The notes under the pieces: model-generated
What the model was told of the DNA's origin: nothing
What the model saw: only the letters and a program-made list of their open reading frames with translations
The model's database searches: none
Program-made: the position numbers and the translations under genes
Shown: one piece after another, positions 21,863 through 34,140 of the stretch
Numbering within the stretch: the first letter of the stretch is position 1
How the letters are laid out: every line of letters starts with the position of its first letter
Source of the DNA: Venturia oleaginea
Taxonomy: Eukaryota > Ascomycota > Dothideomycetes > Venturiales > Venturiaceae
Reading direction: 5' to 3'
Assembly: GCA_013176395.1 (NCBI GenBank)
Contig: JABMLP010000015.1
Location: 1,178,001 to 1,242,000 of the forward strand
DNA length: 64,000 nt

Positions 21863-24800
21863 ATGCCAGATCCTAGCAATCGAGATCTTTCTTTCCGATA
21901 TCAGGTGCAAAACTTCAATGTCTCATCTCTTAAGTTGTTCGGCGGCAACGCTTTCACTTTCGATGTTCTCCTCTACTTCAACGGCATGGGTGTCCGATCC
22001 CGAGCTCTTCTTGATACCGGAGCAAACGGTTATGCCTTCATTAACCTACGATGCGCACAGAAGCTGCAACACCTACTCCCAAACGTGGATCGACGAGCCC
22101 TCGAGACACAAGCTACGGCGACCGGTTACAAAGGAAATCAGGAGGAGGCAATATCGCATGCAACGCTGTTCCACGTGGAAATCGACGGAAGGCAGGAGTA
22201 CAACGTTCCTTTCCTGGAAGTAACATTAGGACACCACGATGTAATTCTGGGAAGGACGTGGATGGCTCACAACAAGGTCCTACCGGATCCCGAGATGCAG
22301 CGCATTATCTGGAAGGATGGCCGAAAGAGAGAGACACCGATACAGAAGGTAGTGATGGTGGAGGAGGATAGGAAAGTGACGGTTAATTCGGAGGCTATCC
22401 AGAACAATATCGACAAGAGAGAAAGGAGGATAAGACAGGATGATCGTCGGAGAGCCGGCAACCAGGCTAGACGGTTTCGGGACAACGTACAGCTGCTCAA
22501 ACGGCCGAAATCGACCCGACCTCAATCGAACGAACTCGAGCCATCGATAGTAAGAAACGCGGAGTCAACGCCACTGGTACGCGAGAATGATACGATCGAC
22601 ACTTCAGAAGAAGACGTCTCTGTAGACTCGGAAAGCAACACTGATAGTAGTTGTTCAGACCTCTCCAATTTCGGTAACTACCAAGAAGAAGACCTGCCGG
22701 TCAGATATTACCAGACACTGAAATGGGAGCAAGTAAGAGGCTACCGCATCATGGATAAGCAATTAAAGGCAGCCAGTACAGATATCAACGCCTTGGATTC
22801 CGGACACGATAGCTCAAAGATTGCGGGTAAGAAGCTTGACCTCTGTATGATCAACTCTTCAGGTTTCCGCTTGAACTTAAAAGACAAAGAAGTCACCGCT
22901 GGATCCATATCCTTGTATGAAATCGAAAAGAGGATGAGTGAGCTCAGGAAGGAACGAGGAATCGATTCCACTGAGGACCACCATGACCGGCTGAAAGTCG
23001 CCCTAGCAGCACTGCAAGGTGAACTCCCAGAGGACGAATCCCCGGAGATGAGGACAATGATCGAGAAGAAGCTACCTAATAAGCATATACTATACAAGGA
23101 CTGCTTCTCAGAAGCAGACTCAAATCGACTGGCAGAACACCGAGAAGGCGTTGACCACGTTATTGTGTTGGATGAAGGAAAGGCTGCGCCCGGTTTCTGT
23201 CTACTCTACAATATGTCCTTGGATGAGCTACAGTTTATCAAAGAATGGCTCTTGAAGAACTTGGAATCAGGCTTTATTGAGACCAGCTCGTCACCATTTG
23301 CATCACCTGTGCTCATTGTCAAGAAGCCCACGCCCGAGGGGGAGAAGCAGAAGTTCCGCTTCTGTATTGATTACCGCAGACTCAACACGCTCACAAAGAA
23401 AGACCGATATCCTATTCCGCTCATCACAGACAATGGCTAGATTGTCAAAGGCCAAGGTCTTTACAAAGCTAGATATCCGACAAGCTTTCCATCGAATTCG
23501 GATGGACCCGGACTCTGAAGACCTCATTACGTTCCGAACTCGCTACGGAAGCTTCAAATGCAAAGTCATGATGGAAGGATTGGTCAATGGACCTGCTACA
23601 TGGCAGAGATACATGAACACCATCCTGATGGACTACCTCGACGACTTCTGTACCGCTTACCTTGATGACATTTTGATCTATTCAGAGGATCCCTTGGAGC
23701 ATACGGCTCACGTACACAAAGTTCTTGAACGACTACGCGCTACAGGACTCCAGGCAGATATCAAGAAAAGCGAATTCGATGTCACTGAGACAAAGTACCT
23801 TGGATTTATCATCAGTACCTCCGGTATACGCGTCGACCCAGACAAGGTAGCCATCGTCGAACACTGGAGGCAACCACGAACCGTGAAGCAGATTCAATCT
23901 TTCATCGGTTTCTATAATTTCTACAGACGCTTCATCCGAAATTTTGGAAGGCTGGCAAAACCACTTATCAGGCTAACCAGAAAGGATACCGCTTTCGACT
24001 TTGATGAAGATTGCATGGAGTCCTTTGAGAAGCTCAAGCATGCATTGACAACAGCTCCGTGCCTAGCCCTCTATGACCCATTCGCCGAAACCCGAATGGA
24101 GACCGACGCATTCGATGGAGTAGTAGCAGGCACTCTCTCCCAACTTGGAAAGGATGGCGAATGGCACCCTGTAGTTTTCTACAACAAAACAATGGACACT
24201 CATGAACTCAATTACGAGATCCATGACAAGGAAATGCTAGCGTTGATCCGAGGCCTGGAGGAGTGGAGTGCACTTCTTCGAGGAGCCCAATTACAATTTA
24301 CCGCGATTACCGACCATCGTGCCCTGGAGTACTTTACGACAAAGATGCTACTAAACCAACGGCAAGCACGTTGGGCTGATTTGATCTCTGGATACAACTT
24401 CAAGATCGTCTACCGGCCAGGCAAAGAAAATATCATTGCCGACGCTCTCTCTCGCAAGGCCGATGAACTGAAATCACAAAAGGCCAAAGCAAATGCGGCT
24501 AGGACTATGCAAATGGTAAAAGATGACCAGATTGGAGTGGAACTCTGCCCTCTGGACCTCGATAGCAACCAGATGTTGCTGGTGGATCGGTTACTCAAAG
24601 CGAACCGGGAATCTACTTCACTTGACGAATGGAGAATTCTCGCTCAGAAGGATGATACCTATTTGAGGTTGCAGGACGGGCTGTTGCTCTACCAAGGAAG
24701 AATATTCGTGCCTGAAGACGACAACCTCCGTACTCAACTGCTAAACGAAATTCATGCCTCGCTGCCAGCAGCGCACCCCGGACGAAACAAGACCCGTAAG

Positions 24801-26051
24801 ATCGTTGCCCGCAAGTTCTACTGGCCTCGTATGAATGGAGACATCGATCGATACGTCGCCGCCTGTCAGTCATGCAGGAGATCGTCAGTCCCTCGAGATA
24901 AGACCCCTGGACTATTGAAGCCTCTCCCCATTCCTGATCGCCCATGGCAGCATGTATCAATGGATTTCATGTCGTTTAACAAGGACAAGCATGGTTACGA
25001 CAACGTGTTCGTAGTAGTTGACCGCCTTGGAAAGAGACCTTTCTCGATTCCCTGCCAGAAGACCGTAAAGGCTAAAGACGCCGCTCGGATGTACTATGAA
25101 CGCATCTATCGTATCTACGGCTTACCCGACACCATTGTGTCCGACCAGGACCCTCGATTTATCTCAGCCTTTTGGGATGAATTAAGCCTTATTCTCGGAA
25201 TCAAACTCAGACGAAGTACCGCAGAATACGCGCAGACTGATGGCCAGACCGAAATCGTCAACCAAGCACTACAGCAGAAGCTTCGGCACTTCGTGAATCA
25301 CTACCAGGACAATTGGTCTGAATTGCTACCAGCAATGGATTTCGCAGTAGCATTGTCACCACACGAGTCAACAGGACTGTCACCCTCAGAGATCGAAATG
25401 GGATTCGTACCGCGGATGCACTACGACTGGGATTCACACACAGAAGGCAACACTGCAACAGAGAGGATGAATCGCCAAGAAGCACAGCAGTATGCGACAC
25501 GAATGTATAACGCATGGAAGTTCGCAAAGGAACAACTATTCAAGGCCCAAGCCCGACAATCGACGCAGGCGAACAAGAAACGACGAGAGGAGGACTTCGA
25601 CTTCAATGAGGAGACTGGCATTGGAGATTCAGTATACATTATAAAGAAGGCTTGGATTACTGATCGACCCTGCGACAAGCTTGACAATCCTGTAGTAGGC
25701 CCATTCCCCATCATTGGAAGGAAGGGACACTCTTGGATTGTCAAGCTACCCGAGAGCTACAAGGTTGGCAACATGTTCCACTTAGACCGGCTTCGAAAGG
25801 CATCCCTCGAAGGGCTACCAGGGCAGCAGAACGCCGATGAGAACGACAGCTATGAGATCCATGGCAACGTGGAATGGGAAGTTGAACAAATACTCGGTAG
25901 CCGTATTCACCGTCGCAAACTCCAATACATGGTATCATGGAAAGGCTGGGACCCAGATAACACTTGGTACGACGCGGAGAGTTTCAAGAACTCGCCAAAG
26001 CTGCTCCGTCTCTACCACGATGACAACCAGATACGGACGGACCACCATTGA
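21863..26051 (+). pseudogene. Pol polyprotein with one frameshift
   Basis: The first frame (21863-23440) begins [11 protein letters not shown], has the aspartic protease motif [11 protein letters not shown] with ILGRTW, an acidic linker and the start of reverse transcriptase ([11 protein letters not shown]). It ends at a TAG after PLITDNG. The sequence continues one frame over with LSKAKVFTKLDIRQAF, the YLDD box (TAYLDDILIYS), RNase H (TDHRALEYF, ADALSRK), the integrase zinc region (HPGRNKTR, CQSCRR) and the D,D(35)E core (MDFMSF, VSDQDPRF, DGQTEIVNQ). It ends with a chromodomain (VEQILGSRIHRRKLQYMVSW, KGWDPDNTWYDAESF) and a stop at 26051. The single frame change near 23430 interrupts reverse transcriptase, so this copy is defective. 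Confidence 0.88.
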
Positions 26052-26302
26052 GGCTCGATGAATGGCAGGATGCATTTGACCGCGAGATTGAAGACCTGCC
26101 TCATGAGGATGACAAGCTGCAGTTACCAAAGGAAGGATAACGAGAATGCGGAGAAGGATGAACAAGCGCTAGCCGTGTTGGGATGATGCATTTAACGGTT
26201 TTTGTATTGGGCTTGATGGCGTTCGGATGACAAATTCAGCACGCCAAGATGATACCTTATAGCCCTACTCGGTATACATTTGGCTCATTGAAGGGGGGGT
26301 GA

Positions 26303-26483
26303 TGTGACGGCATGGCTTGGTGGCCATGTTTATCACATGACAACGTGTCGCAGCCGCCCCGTAGTCACTTACTCTCTATCTGATATTCTCTCATCACACT
26401 GAGTAAATGGAATCTTGGTTCATTCTGTCTGGTTCATTGCTCGCCGTGACATTCCTCCTGATACCCGAACCCGCCCCGTGACA
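26303..26483 (+). repeat. 3' LTR of the gypsy element
   Basis: The sequence starts TGTGACGG right after the polypurine tract and ends CCGTGACA. It has the TG...CA ends of an LTR with near-matching inverted tips. Length is 181 bp. The end is inferred from these tips, because no 5' LTR is present for comparison. Confidence 0.65.
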
Positions 26484-26527
26484 ACTACGGCTCTAAGCCG
26501 TGCAATTGAGCTAAATTAATATACTTA

Positions 26528-27642
26528 ACGTAGTCTATAGGCCTATGCGCCATATATGCCTGTGCGCCAACCCCACCGAGTATTCTTACAAAAAACGTAT
26601 ATATTTCAACAACACCGCCATCTATAACAGTAATATACATTTTAATTTGTTCTTTGACGCTCTGGGCAGGTCCTAGCATTATGCTCAAGCGACTGGCATA
26701 CGCTGCACTTTGGTGGTGCTCGTTGCCGTACCTGAGCAGGTACATTTTCAACCCCCTCAGTAGGCGTATTCTGCTAGCCACCAGAGACCTATCTCGTTGG
26801 TTGTCCAGCCGTTCTCGCTCACGCCAATTGCCCAATCTGGTGGTAGGATCCCGTCTGAATACCAGGCTGCCTGGTGCATTACTGCCTCGAAAATAACGAG
26901 CGGAGGGATTGGAAACCCTTTCGCACAAATAGCCTCAATAACCGTAACCCACTCATGGTTGCCTGGCTGCGTTGTCCTCGGTCTCCCAGCCTTATCTGCT
27001 CCTGTAACAACCTTTGCAGTTGAAATTACCCCCATCTGAAAACCAGTCTCGTCAAAATTGTAGATATCGTCATCGAGGATGCCATGCTCAGCTTGTGTAC
27101 GTCGTACGCGTTCAAACCAGGCTCGAATTAGGTCTAGGTCTTCGCATTTTGCTCGCTGGTAGTCGTACTTGCGGTTGTACTTCGATTTTAGTACGTCGTG
27201 GCGGTTAATAAAGTTGCGTACCCAGCATTGGCCTGCAGAGACGAGTTGGCCATGTTGACTGGCTAAAAGGCTTGCCATAGTCCGTACGGCGGCAACAGTA
27301 GGTGGCATACCGCGTTCATCCATTGAAAGTATACGCTGTACAAGGTACTCTTCTTCGGTGGGTGTAAGGAGGCGGTTTTTCGCGGTAGAACCAAGTCGTG
27401 GTTGAGTACCAGCAATACGGCGTTGCAGGGTATCTCGTGGGACGTCATAGGCTTGCGCGGTAGCTCTATAGCTTTGAAAATCGCCGTTTTTATAGGCTTG
27501 AACAGCTAGTTCAAGCCTACCTTCTCGGTGTAAGGCCTCTTGTCGTTGTGGCGGTACCATCTCGTGTGGTAATAGAGGAACGCGTCGCGTTTGGTAGGGT
27601 TGGCGCACAGGCATATATGGCGCATAGGCCTATAGACTACGT
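26528..27642 (-). mobile_element. Fot1/pogo-like DNA transposon, element C (internally deleted)
   Basis: Perfect terminal inverted repeats of 45 bp (26528-26572 and 27598-27642) begin ACGTAGTCTATAGGCC. TA duplications flank the element (26526-26527, 27643-27644). Inside the repeat, CCTATGCGCC and CCTGTGCGCC lie 17 bp apart. The 1115-bp element encodes a truncated transposase on the minus strand. Perfect repeats suggest it moved fairly recently. It sits 44 bp beyond the gypsy LTR. Confidence 0.93.
26642..27614 (-). pseudogene. Deleted Fot1-like transposase (element C)
   Basis: The start codon at 27612-27614 lies inside the terminal inverted repeat. The frame reads MPVRQPYQTRRVP, then a helix-turn-helix (QAYDVPRDTLQRRI), the second DNA-binding part, and the catalytic start IYNFDETGFQMGV, QPGNHEWVTVIEAICAKGF and VSENGWTTNEIGLWWL. 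It stops at 26757. The second and third acidic motifs are deleted. In another frame just downstream, the zinc knuckle CSVCQSLEHNARTC survives before a stop at 26642. The element is non-autonomous. Confidence 0.85.
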
Positions 27643-27918
27643 TAAGTTATTTAACTAATTATTAATAAGTATGAGTAATGAAACCGTGATATAAGTAGGA
27701 TACTGGCTCTCCAATTATTCAGTTCAACCACGGCACGTGAAGTAATTAACTACGGTACGAATAGTGACGGCCTTCTTAAGTATGTTCTCTTTGTTTCGAC
27801 CCATTCAAGTCATACACGTAGGCTAAGATTAGCCATATTGGCTAGATTTCGAAATTTCGTAGAAGCCCTTACGTGCAACAGGTCACCACGAGAACGATAA
27901 CTCGATCACTCGTCTTTT

Positions 27919-28953
27919 ATGACATCTCCTTCATCTCACAACGACCACAACATCAACGCGTATCTCAAGCCTACTCTATGCCTACAAATCATGCCTACAC
28001 ATAAACTCCTAAAGAAACCAATACCTCATCGATCCAATAAACGCTCGATCATCTCACTGCCCGCTGAACTTCGTCGCCTTGTATATCAATATCACTATGA
28101 CACGACTCAACTCGTCGAGCTTATGCCCAAAATGGCACGCTATCATGTCCGTGAAGCATACATGATCAACTCGAAAGGCCCGTTCAGTCAACGAAAGGAC
28201 GCGCCAAAACAAGGTATTCGAAGCGGAGATCCTCTTGGAAAATACAATCGTGCCACAGGCATTACAACGCGATGGCATCTCTCCATCAGTGGCCTCCATC
28301 CCATCAACAAGGAAATCAGTTCCGAATGCCTCAACTTCCTGTACGTGAGTATCAAACTTATGACTCAATCCTACCAACGCCTCAGGAAGTTCATGACCAT
28401 CGTCCCAAAGAAGAACCTCAAGCAGATTATGCGCCTTCAACTCGACCATCAGACTTACGGACACCCACAAAATCTCGAAGATGAGATATGGAAGAAAAGG
28501 CATGATGAAACCTGGATCCAAACTTGCAAACTGGCAGTCACGAAGTTACCTGATTTGAAAGATTTGACGATCAACATCGACGTTCGAGACGTCCCACTCC
28601 GCTTCACGCTTAACGAACCATGGATAAAATCGATGCTCTTCTTTGCTCGTGGCAACTCGACCCTTCAAGATATCGAAATCAAAGTCTTCACGCCAGAACT
28701 CGCGCAAACCTATATCAATGCTTGGGACGACAAGCTATGGGAGACGTATCAACCGTGTTATGTGAGATTGTTGAAGGAGAAGCACGAGAACGTGAAGGAG
28801 CTTCATAGGCTGTTCGGGCGGGCGATTGCGAAGAAGGTCGAGGGACTTTGCGACGATTGTGCGATGGAAGAATATCTGGAGTCGTTGAAGGGAAAGTTTG
28901 ATGGGAATGCGAATATGCACGCCAGCAATACAGGCTTGCATAATGGAGATTGA
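27919..28953 (+). CDS. F-box-like fungal protein of unknown function
   Basis: A single-exon gene for up to 344 residues. Near residue 45 it has SIISLPAELRRLVYQYHYD, the LPxELRxxIY pattern found at the N-terminus of many fungal F-box-like/2EXR-type proteins. The middle contains HLSISGLHPINKEISSECL, also typical of that group. Charged helices follow, and the C-terminal part has two cysteines in CDDCAMEEY. A second possible start is the ATG at 27991 (MPTHKLLKK), which begins closer to the conserved part. No signal peptide or membrane segment is seen. It lies 276 bp from transposon C. The role is not known. Confidence 0.7.
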   Translation: MTSPSSHNDHNINAYLKPTLCLQIMPTHKLLKKPIPHRSNKRSIISLPAELRRLVYQYHYDTTQLVELMPKMARYHVREAYMINSKGPFSQRKDAPKQGIRSGDPLGKYNRATGITTRWHLSISGLHPINKEISSECLNFLYVSIKLMTQSYQRLRKFMTIVPKKNLKQIMRLQLDHQTYGHPQNLEDEIWKKRHDETWIQTCKLAVTKLPDLKDLTINIDVRDVPLRFTLNEPWIKSMLFFARGNSTLQDIEIKVFTPELAQTYINAWDDKLWETYQPCYVRLLKEKHENVKELHRLFGRAIAKKVEGLCDDCAMEEYLESLKGKFDGNANMHASNTGLHNGD

Positions 28954-29647
28954 GAACTGGATGGGGATTAGATTGTCATGATCGAGGACACAGAGAAGGT
29001 GGTAATTACCCGGAGGAGTTTGATCAATTTGCAGGAGTTCCCTTCACCTTTTCAACAAACTTGAACGCATCCATCTTTGTGAAAGACCTCCAGATTCCTG
29101 ATGCTCGGTGGAAGTCCAAAATGATTGGTAGCAAATGGGAGGAATTCGCACCACGAATGAAGGTTTACCAAAGAGATTGGATCTTGAGAAATCGTCGGGT
29201 GACTACTGTAGCTATAGATACCCAGCCAACGGTTATACCAACGGTTATATTAAGTTGTTCAACTTCAAGTCTGACCAAAAAGGGGTTTGGGGATGAATCG
29301 ATGGTCCATGGATTCCCCACTGGGCTGCCAGTGCGACTTCACCAAAACGAAACATCTGATCTCCATAAATCACCACAACTATAATACGCCCTCAGCCAAG
29401 AGAACAATCCTATCCTATCCCATATCACCGTAATCTAAAACGACAGGACATCTCTACTGCGAGAAACCGTACACGGCGCAATCCCTCCTCCGCAATCCAA
29501 ATAACACCTCGAATAATCTTACTCACGTCGCACGGCCTCCTACACACGACACATTCTTTTCTCCGAAAGCGCGCTGGAGGGGAATACTTATGTACGCTCG
29601 ATCGCTGAGGCAGTGAGAGGACATATGAATTGCAGGAAGACGGCCAT
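28954..29647. other. Intergenic, kinase upstream region
   Basis: There is one open frame of about 145 codons on the plus strand (28950-29384), but it has no recognisable domain and overlaps the end of the preceding gene. I treat it as chance. The region should contain the promoter of the Kin4-like gene. No repeat is seen. Confidence 0.45.
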
Positions 29648-32204
29648 ATGCAGGCCAACAAGGCGCAGGCGCAGCATGCTCAAAGAACGAAGCTTGCTAA
29701 TTCCTACCAGGAATTGTTAGAGTGAGTTGCGCATGCATTTCAAAAAAAAAAAAAAAGAGGACCGGATTCGAGGAGGACATCAGGCTAATATGTGAGACAA
29801 CAGTGAATTCAGCTCGAAGGACTTGAGACATGTTGGAAATTACACCCTGGGACGCATGATTGGTAAAGGCAGTTTTGGAAAGGTTTATCTGGCTACACAC
29901 AAACTTACCAATGGATCCAAGGTTTTTGACATTGGGAATTCGGAAGGATAAGGCTGATTCTAGGATCCAGGTTGTTCTCAAGAGCGCGCAGAAGAACGAC
30001 GGCAATCTTGCCCGCGAGATACATCACCATCGCCAATTCAACCACCCGCATATCGCCCGCTTGTACGAAGTTATCGTAACCGAGTCTCTCGTCTGGCTAG
30101 TTCTCGAGTACTGCTCTGGTATGTTCGGTGTCGGATCAGGACGCAAGGCAGGAGATAACATTCACAAATAGGAGATGAACTTTACAACCACCTGCTCGAG
30201 ACGGGGCGTATGGAAGAGAGTAAAGTCCAAAAGATATTCACGCAACTCGTTGGATCTGTTTCCTACGTTCACCAAAAACAATGCGTCCACCGCGACTTGA
30301 AGCTCGAAAACATACTGCTGGATAAGAACGGGAACGTCAAATTGGTTGATTTTGGCTTCACGAGGGAATACGAGGGCAAATCGAGCTATCTACAAACGTG
30401 GTGTGGGACAGTCTGCTACAGCGCGCCGGAAATGCTCAAGGGCGAGAAATACGCTGGCGAAAAGGTGGACGTGTGGAGTTTGGGCATCATTCTTTATGCG
30501 CTGCTGTGTGGAGAATTACCGTTCGATGAGGACGATGAGGACGTGACAAAGCAGCGGATCTTGAAGGAGGAGCCAAAATATCCGGACCATCTCCCTTCGC
30601 TGGCCAAGGACCTTATTGCAATACTTTTATCCAAGAGACCGCTCTTGAGACCTTCATTGGCCGATATATTACAGAATCCGTGGCTGGCAGAGCATGCGCC
30701 TCGGCAACAAGAGATATTGAAGTTGCAACAGCCAGCACCCTTTACTACGGATTTGGAGAAAGAGACACTGGAGCGTATGCGCAGCGCTGGTGTCGATATT
30801 GACATGGTCATTGAAAATGTTTTGGCGCAACGGTGCGACTCGCTTGCTGGGTGGTGGACTCTTCTTATCGAAAAAGAGGAGAGAAAAGCAAAGAGGAGAG
30901 AAAGGAAGCGTAAAGAGAGGGAGGCTGAGGCCAAAAGCATTCGAAGGCTGAGTGCGGCGAGTACTAGGCTGGAAAGGATAGCACCAACCATTCGCGAACT
31001 GGACGAGGAGCTTTTGACGGTGCCTAAATTGGGAGAGCCACCACGGAGTAGAGGCAGAAATATGAATCGCAAGAGCTCAGCTGCAATGGCTCCGGATCTG
31101 CCAAAGCTATCAGAAACGTCGACAACGCACAAGTCAGCTACACCACCCCCGCCTGTGGATAAGGATTCGGTACGCTCGGCAAGCTCGTCACGACCCCCGC
31201 TTCCTCCCAAAGAAAGACGATCAAGTATGCTTAATCATGTCACCACGATAGATCAGACGAATGGTGGTATACCGAACAGACGGAGAAGAACATTTAATCA
31301 TCCTTTCCTCAGCCAATTAGCTTCCTTGAAACACTGGTTCAAGGAATCGGCGAAGCGTGCTCGGTCTCCGAACGCAACCAGAACAAACAGTTCTAATAGC
31401 TCTCCAAAAATCAACCAGTTGCGGCCAGTCGTACAGCAACGTCGTGTATCTCAGGCTAGTAGCGTACACCGCTATTCAGGTACCTTGACACGCCCTGATC
31501 TCACCTCCAGATCAACATACCCGCAAAGGCCATATGTGCAAACTGGTACGACTACAGCAGCACCAGGGAAACGGCCATCCCTATCGCCTTCACCGCTAAC
31601 ACCGCATTCATCTTACCGCCGCAGCTCAGGTGGCCTGCGTGGCCGAAAATCAACGTCTTCCTCTGTGTCCTCGATCCGCTCAATGCCTCACCAAGGCATT
31701 TCCCATTCCAAAGCCTCTTCCACGTCTTCGACGACGACCTCGCTTGCGTCACCTACCGGCGGCACAAACTTGCGGCTGCGATCTCCACATAACAGTGTTA
31801 AAGTCCTCCCCGCCACACCAACAACCTCCACCTTCCCAACAGCCATCCGGATCGTCCGTGGCAACCCCCATGACGAAGGCGGAGCTGCTTTCTCCGCCCT
31901 TCCGCCACCAAGTCCTGGCCTCCTCTTTGCCAAAGGGAAACGAAATATTTTTAAGGGTCCTATGTTGAGATTAGGACCGCACCATGGGCACGGCAACAGT
32001 CCTAGCACATCTAGAGTGAGAGGTGAGACGAGGAGCAGAAGTAATTCTGTTGATAGGCGGAGGTCAGGGGAGATTATTGAGGAAGAGGATGAAGATATTG
32101 AGGAAGTTGAGGAGTTTAGTCCTGTTCGAGAGGGCACCTGTGAAGTTTTGGACGAACCCATCGAGGAGGAGGCTGCTTTTGGGGCCGTCAGGACGAATTC
32201 TTGA
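29648..32204 (+). CDS. KIN4: Kin4-like serine/threonine protein kinase
   Basis: Four exons (29648-29721, 29804-29921, 29971-30118, 30172-32204) join in frame to 790 residues. Residues 38-68 hold the glycine loop GKGSFG (46-50) and VVLKSA with the ATP-binding lysine near 68. The catalytic loop is HRDLKLEN with Asp155, the DFG motif is at 173-175, and SAPEML lies around 197-202. The activation-segment region reads GFTREYEGKSSYLQTWCGTV. These blocks match the Kin4/Frk1 branch of the CAMKL kinases, which in yeast delays mitotic exit when the spindle is misplaced. A coiled, Lys/Arg/Glu-rich region (EERKAKRRERKRKEREAEAK) follows the kinase domain, then a long Ser/Pro-rich tail. The tail ends with an acidic stretch (EEEDEDIEEVEEF). 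The first intron contains 15 A residues. Branch assignment is by motif resemblance. Confidence 0.88.
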
Positions 32205-32772
32205 TGGTGCTGAGTGTCTTTCTTTCTTGAGTCTTGAAGCGTTGTTGCGCGCTGCGAAACTGCCAGTATTTTTGGAGAATTCAAGGGTCTGAGAATAATG
32301 TACGAATATTCAGGAAAGAGGTCTAGGATCTTGGAGGTCGTGTTGGTTAGTTGTAATGGAGCAGAAGAAGTTGAAGATCAGTCATCCAGTTTCGGCACCA
32401 ATGATTATCTTTGTTCTTGACATGGCACCTTTGCCTAAGTGTTTTGGGCTTGAGAATATCTGTTCAGCCTTGCTCAGTCGAGGCTAGAAAGCAAATTGGC
32501 GCCGAGATCGGATGTTCATGACTGACCACACAAGAATCCATCTCACGTTAACTTCGCCCTTCATAGCCCAATTGTACTACCGAAAGCAGATCAAAGAGGT
32601 AAGCTGATCGCATTGATACAGTATTTACTGCCATTGCTGCTCGCAGCCCAAGTCCTGGCTGCCAAACAAATGCAGCGCATATTGAGCAATACTTGGCCAA
32701 ACAATCACCAACTTCCGCCTCCTCACGAACCACACCCTGACAATATCCGATTAGATCCATCCCCAAGACACA
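32205..32772. other. Intergenic, aminotransferase upstream region
   Basis: This 568-bp stretch lies between the kinase stop and the aminotransferase start, both on the plus strand. Only overlapping short frames appear. No repeat or RNA gene is seen. Confidence 0.5.
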
Positions 32773-34140
32773 ATGGCCTCTTCATTCCCTCCTCCGCCCA
32801 CTTCCAAGATCGGTATGCTTCTGTCCACACCACTACTGTAGAAACCCGTTCTCTGACGCATCTACACAGATTGGGAAGGTGATATTGGCTTCAAGGTTCG
32901 CGAAGGTGAGGGTATCACTATCTGGCCGACTGGAACGGCACGCTGATATTTGCTACAGTCAATGGTCACATTGAATCGAAATACAGCACCAAGACCGGAA
33001 AATGGTCAACACCAGAATTCGTGGACGACCCGTTCTTGCGCATTCATGGCATGGCTCCAGGCTTGAATTATGGTATGTATACCACTTGTCAGTACGAGAT
33101 TGAAGCTGATAAGAACAGGTATGCAGTGCTATGAAGGTCTCAAAGCTTTTCGCGCACCGGACGACAAATCCATTACCATCTTCCGCCCGTCCATGAACGC
33201 TGAACGAATGCAACATTCTGCCTCCTTTATCTCCATCCCAGAAGTCCCAGTCGACCACTTCCTCGATTGCTGCCGTCTAGCCGTAGCACTCAATGCCGAT
33301 TTCGTACCTCCACATCACACTGGCGCGGCCATGTATGTTCGACCTCTTCTTTACGGATCAAGCGCACAACTCGGTCTCAATCCTCCCGAGGAATACACGT
33401 TTTTGGTCTACGTCCTGCCAACGGGTGTCTACCACGGCACCAAACCAGTCAAGGCTCTAGTCTTGGAAGAGTTTGACCGTGCAGCACCAGAGGGAACTGG
33501 AAGTGCTAAGGTTGGTGGCAACTATGCACCAGTCCTGAGATGGAGTGAGAAGGCGTACAAGGCAGGCTATGGAATCACATTACACCTTGACTCAAAGACG
33601 CGGACTGAGATCGAGGAGTTTTCGACTTCGGGATTCATTGGTGTCAAGAAGGAGGGCGAGAGTGTTACATTGGTTGTTCCCGATAGTAAGAGAGTGATCA
33701 GAAGTATCACCTCGGATTCAGTTCAAGAGATTGCAAAGAGCTTCGGCTGGAAGGTCGAGGTCCGACCGGTGCGTGTCTTTCTAGTATCACCTTGTTTGGA
33801 ACCGATACTAACATATTTTCAGGTACTTTACAATGAGCTCTCCTCGTTCTCAGAAGTTCTCGCAGCCGGTACCGCGGCGGCCCTCGTCTCGATCGCATCT
33901 ATCACACTGGAATCCAAATCAGATACCTTTACATATTTGACGGCGGAAGAGCCAGGTCCAATTGCCACCAAGCTGTTAGCGACACTAAAGGGCGTCCAAG
34001 TTGGTAAGATCAAGGACTCTTTCGGCTGGAATTTTGTTGTTCCGGAAGCGAAAGGCTACGCAATAGCAGAGGCTACGAACGGCAACGCTACAAATGGTGG
34101 GGTTGAGGCAAAGAGTGCCAATGCTATTGATGTTTTGTAA
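32773..34140 (+). CDS. Branched-chain-type (class IV) aminotransferase
   Basis: Five exons (32773-32812, 32870-32905, 32959-33072, 33119-33768, 33823-34140) and introns of 57, 53, 46 and 54 bp give 385 residues. The sequence shows the fold-type IV PLP aminotransferase pattern: CYEGLKAFRAPDDKSITIFRP, then PLLYGSSAQLGLNP, then GTGSAKVGGNYAPVL, whose lysine forms the PLP Schiff base, and STSGFIGVKKEG and SITSDSVQEIA downstream. Enzymes of this group transfer the amino group between branched-chain amino acids and 2-oxoglutarate. Several fungal paralogues act in specialised metabolism instead. No mitochondrial presequence is evident (MASSFPPPPTSKI), so a cytosolic location is likely. The last part contains an Asn/Gly/Ala-rich linker (NGNATNGGVEAKSANA). 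Confidence 0.9.

Larger units (their letters stand above)
20493..26483 (+). mobile_element. Ty3/gypsy chromovirus-type LTR retrotransposon, 5'-truncated
   Basis: The order is gag, protease, reverse transcriptase, RNase H, integrase, chromodomain, polypurine tract and one LTR. This is the Metaviridae (Ty3/gypsy) order, and the C-terminal chromodomain marks the chromovirus group. A polypurine tract (GAAGGGGGGGTGA) ends at 26302, and the 3' LTR follows. No 5' LTR or primer-binding site lies before gag. The open gag frame begins at 20493 without an ATG, directly against Fot1-like relic B. The element is therefore truncated inside gag at its 5' end. Base composition shows no heavy C-to-T damage. 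Confidence 0.92.

Noticed and set aside
26484..26515. Sequence CTACGGCTCTAAGCCGTG followed by CAATTGAGC, resembling part of a tRNA
   Set aside because: The short stem and D-arm-like TTAGCTCAATTG (on the minus strand) are not followed by a proper anticodon arm, T-arm or acceptor stem.
28950..29384. A 144-codon open frame upstream of the kinase
   Set aside because: It overlaps the end of the F-box-like gene, shows no domain and has no splice or composition support.
29740..29756. Poly(A) run as the end of a processed pseudogene or LINE
   Set aside because: It lies inside a well-supported kinase intron with flanking GT and AG in frame.
30494..31210. Long minus-strand frame within the kinase gene
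   Set aside because: It is the complement of the coding kinase exon; the plus-strand kinase motifs settle the strand.
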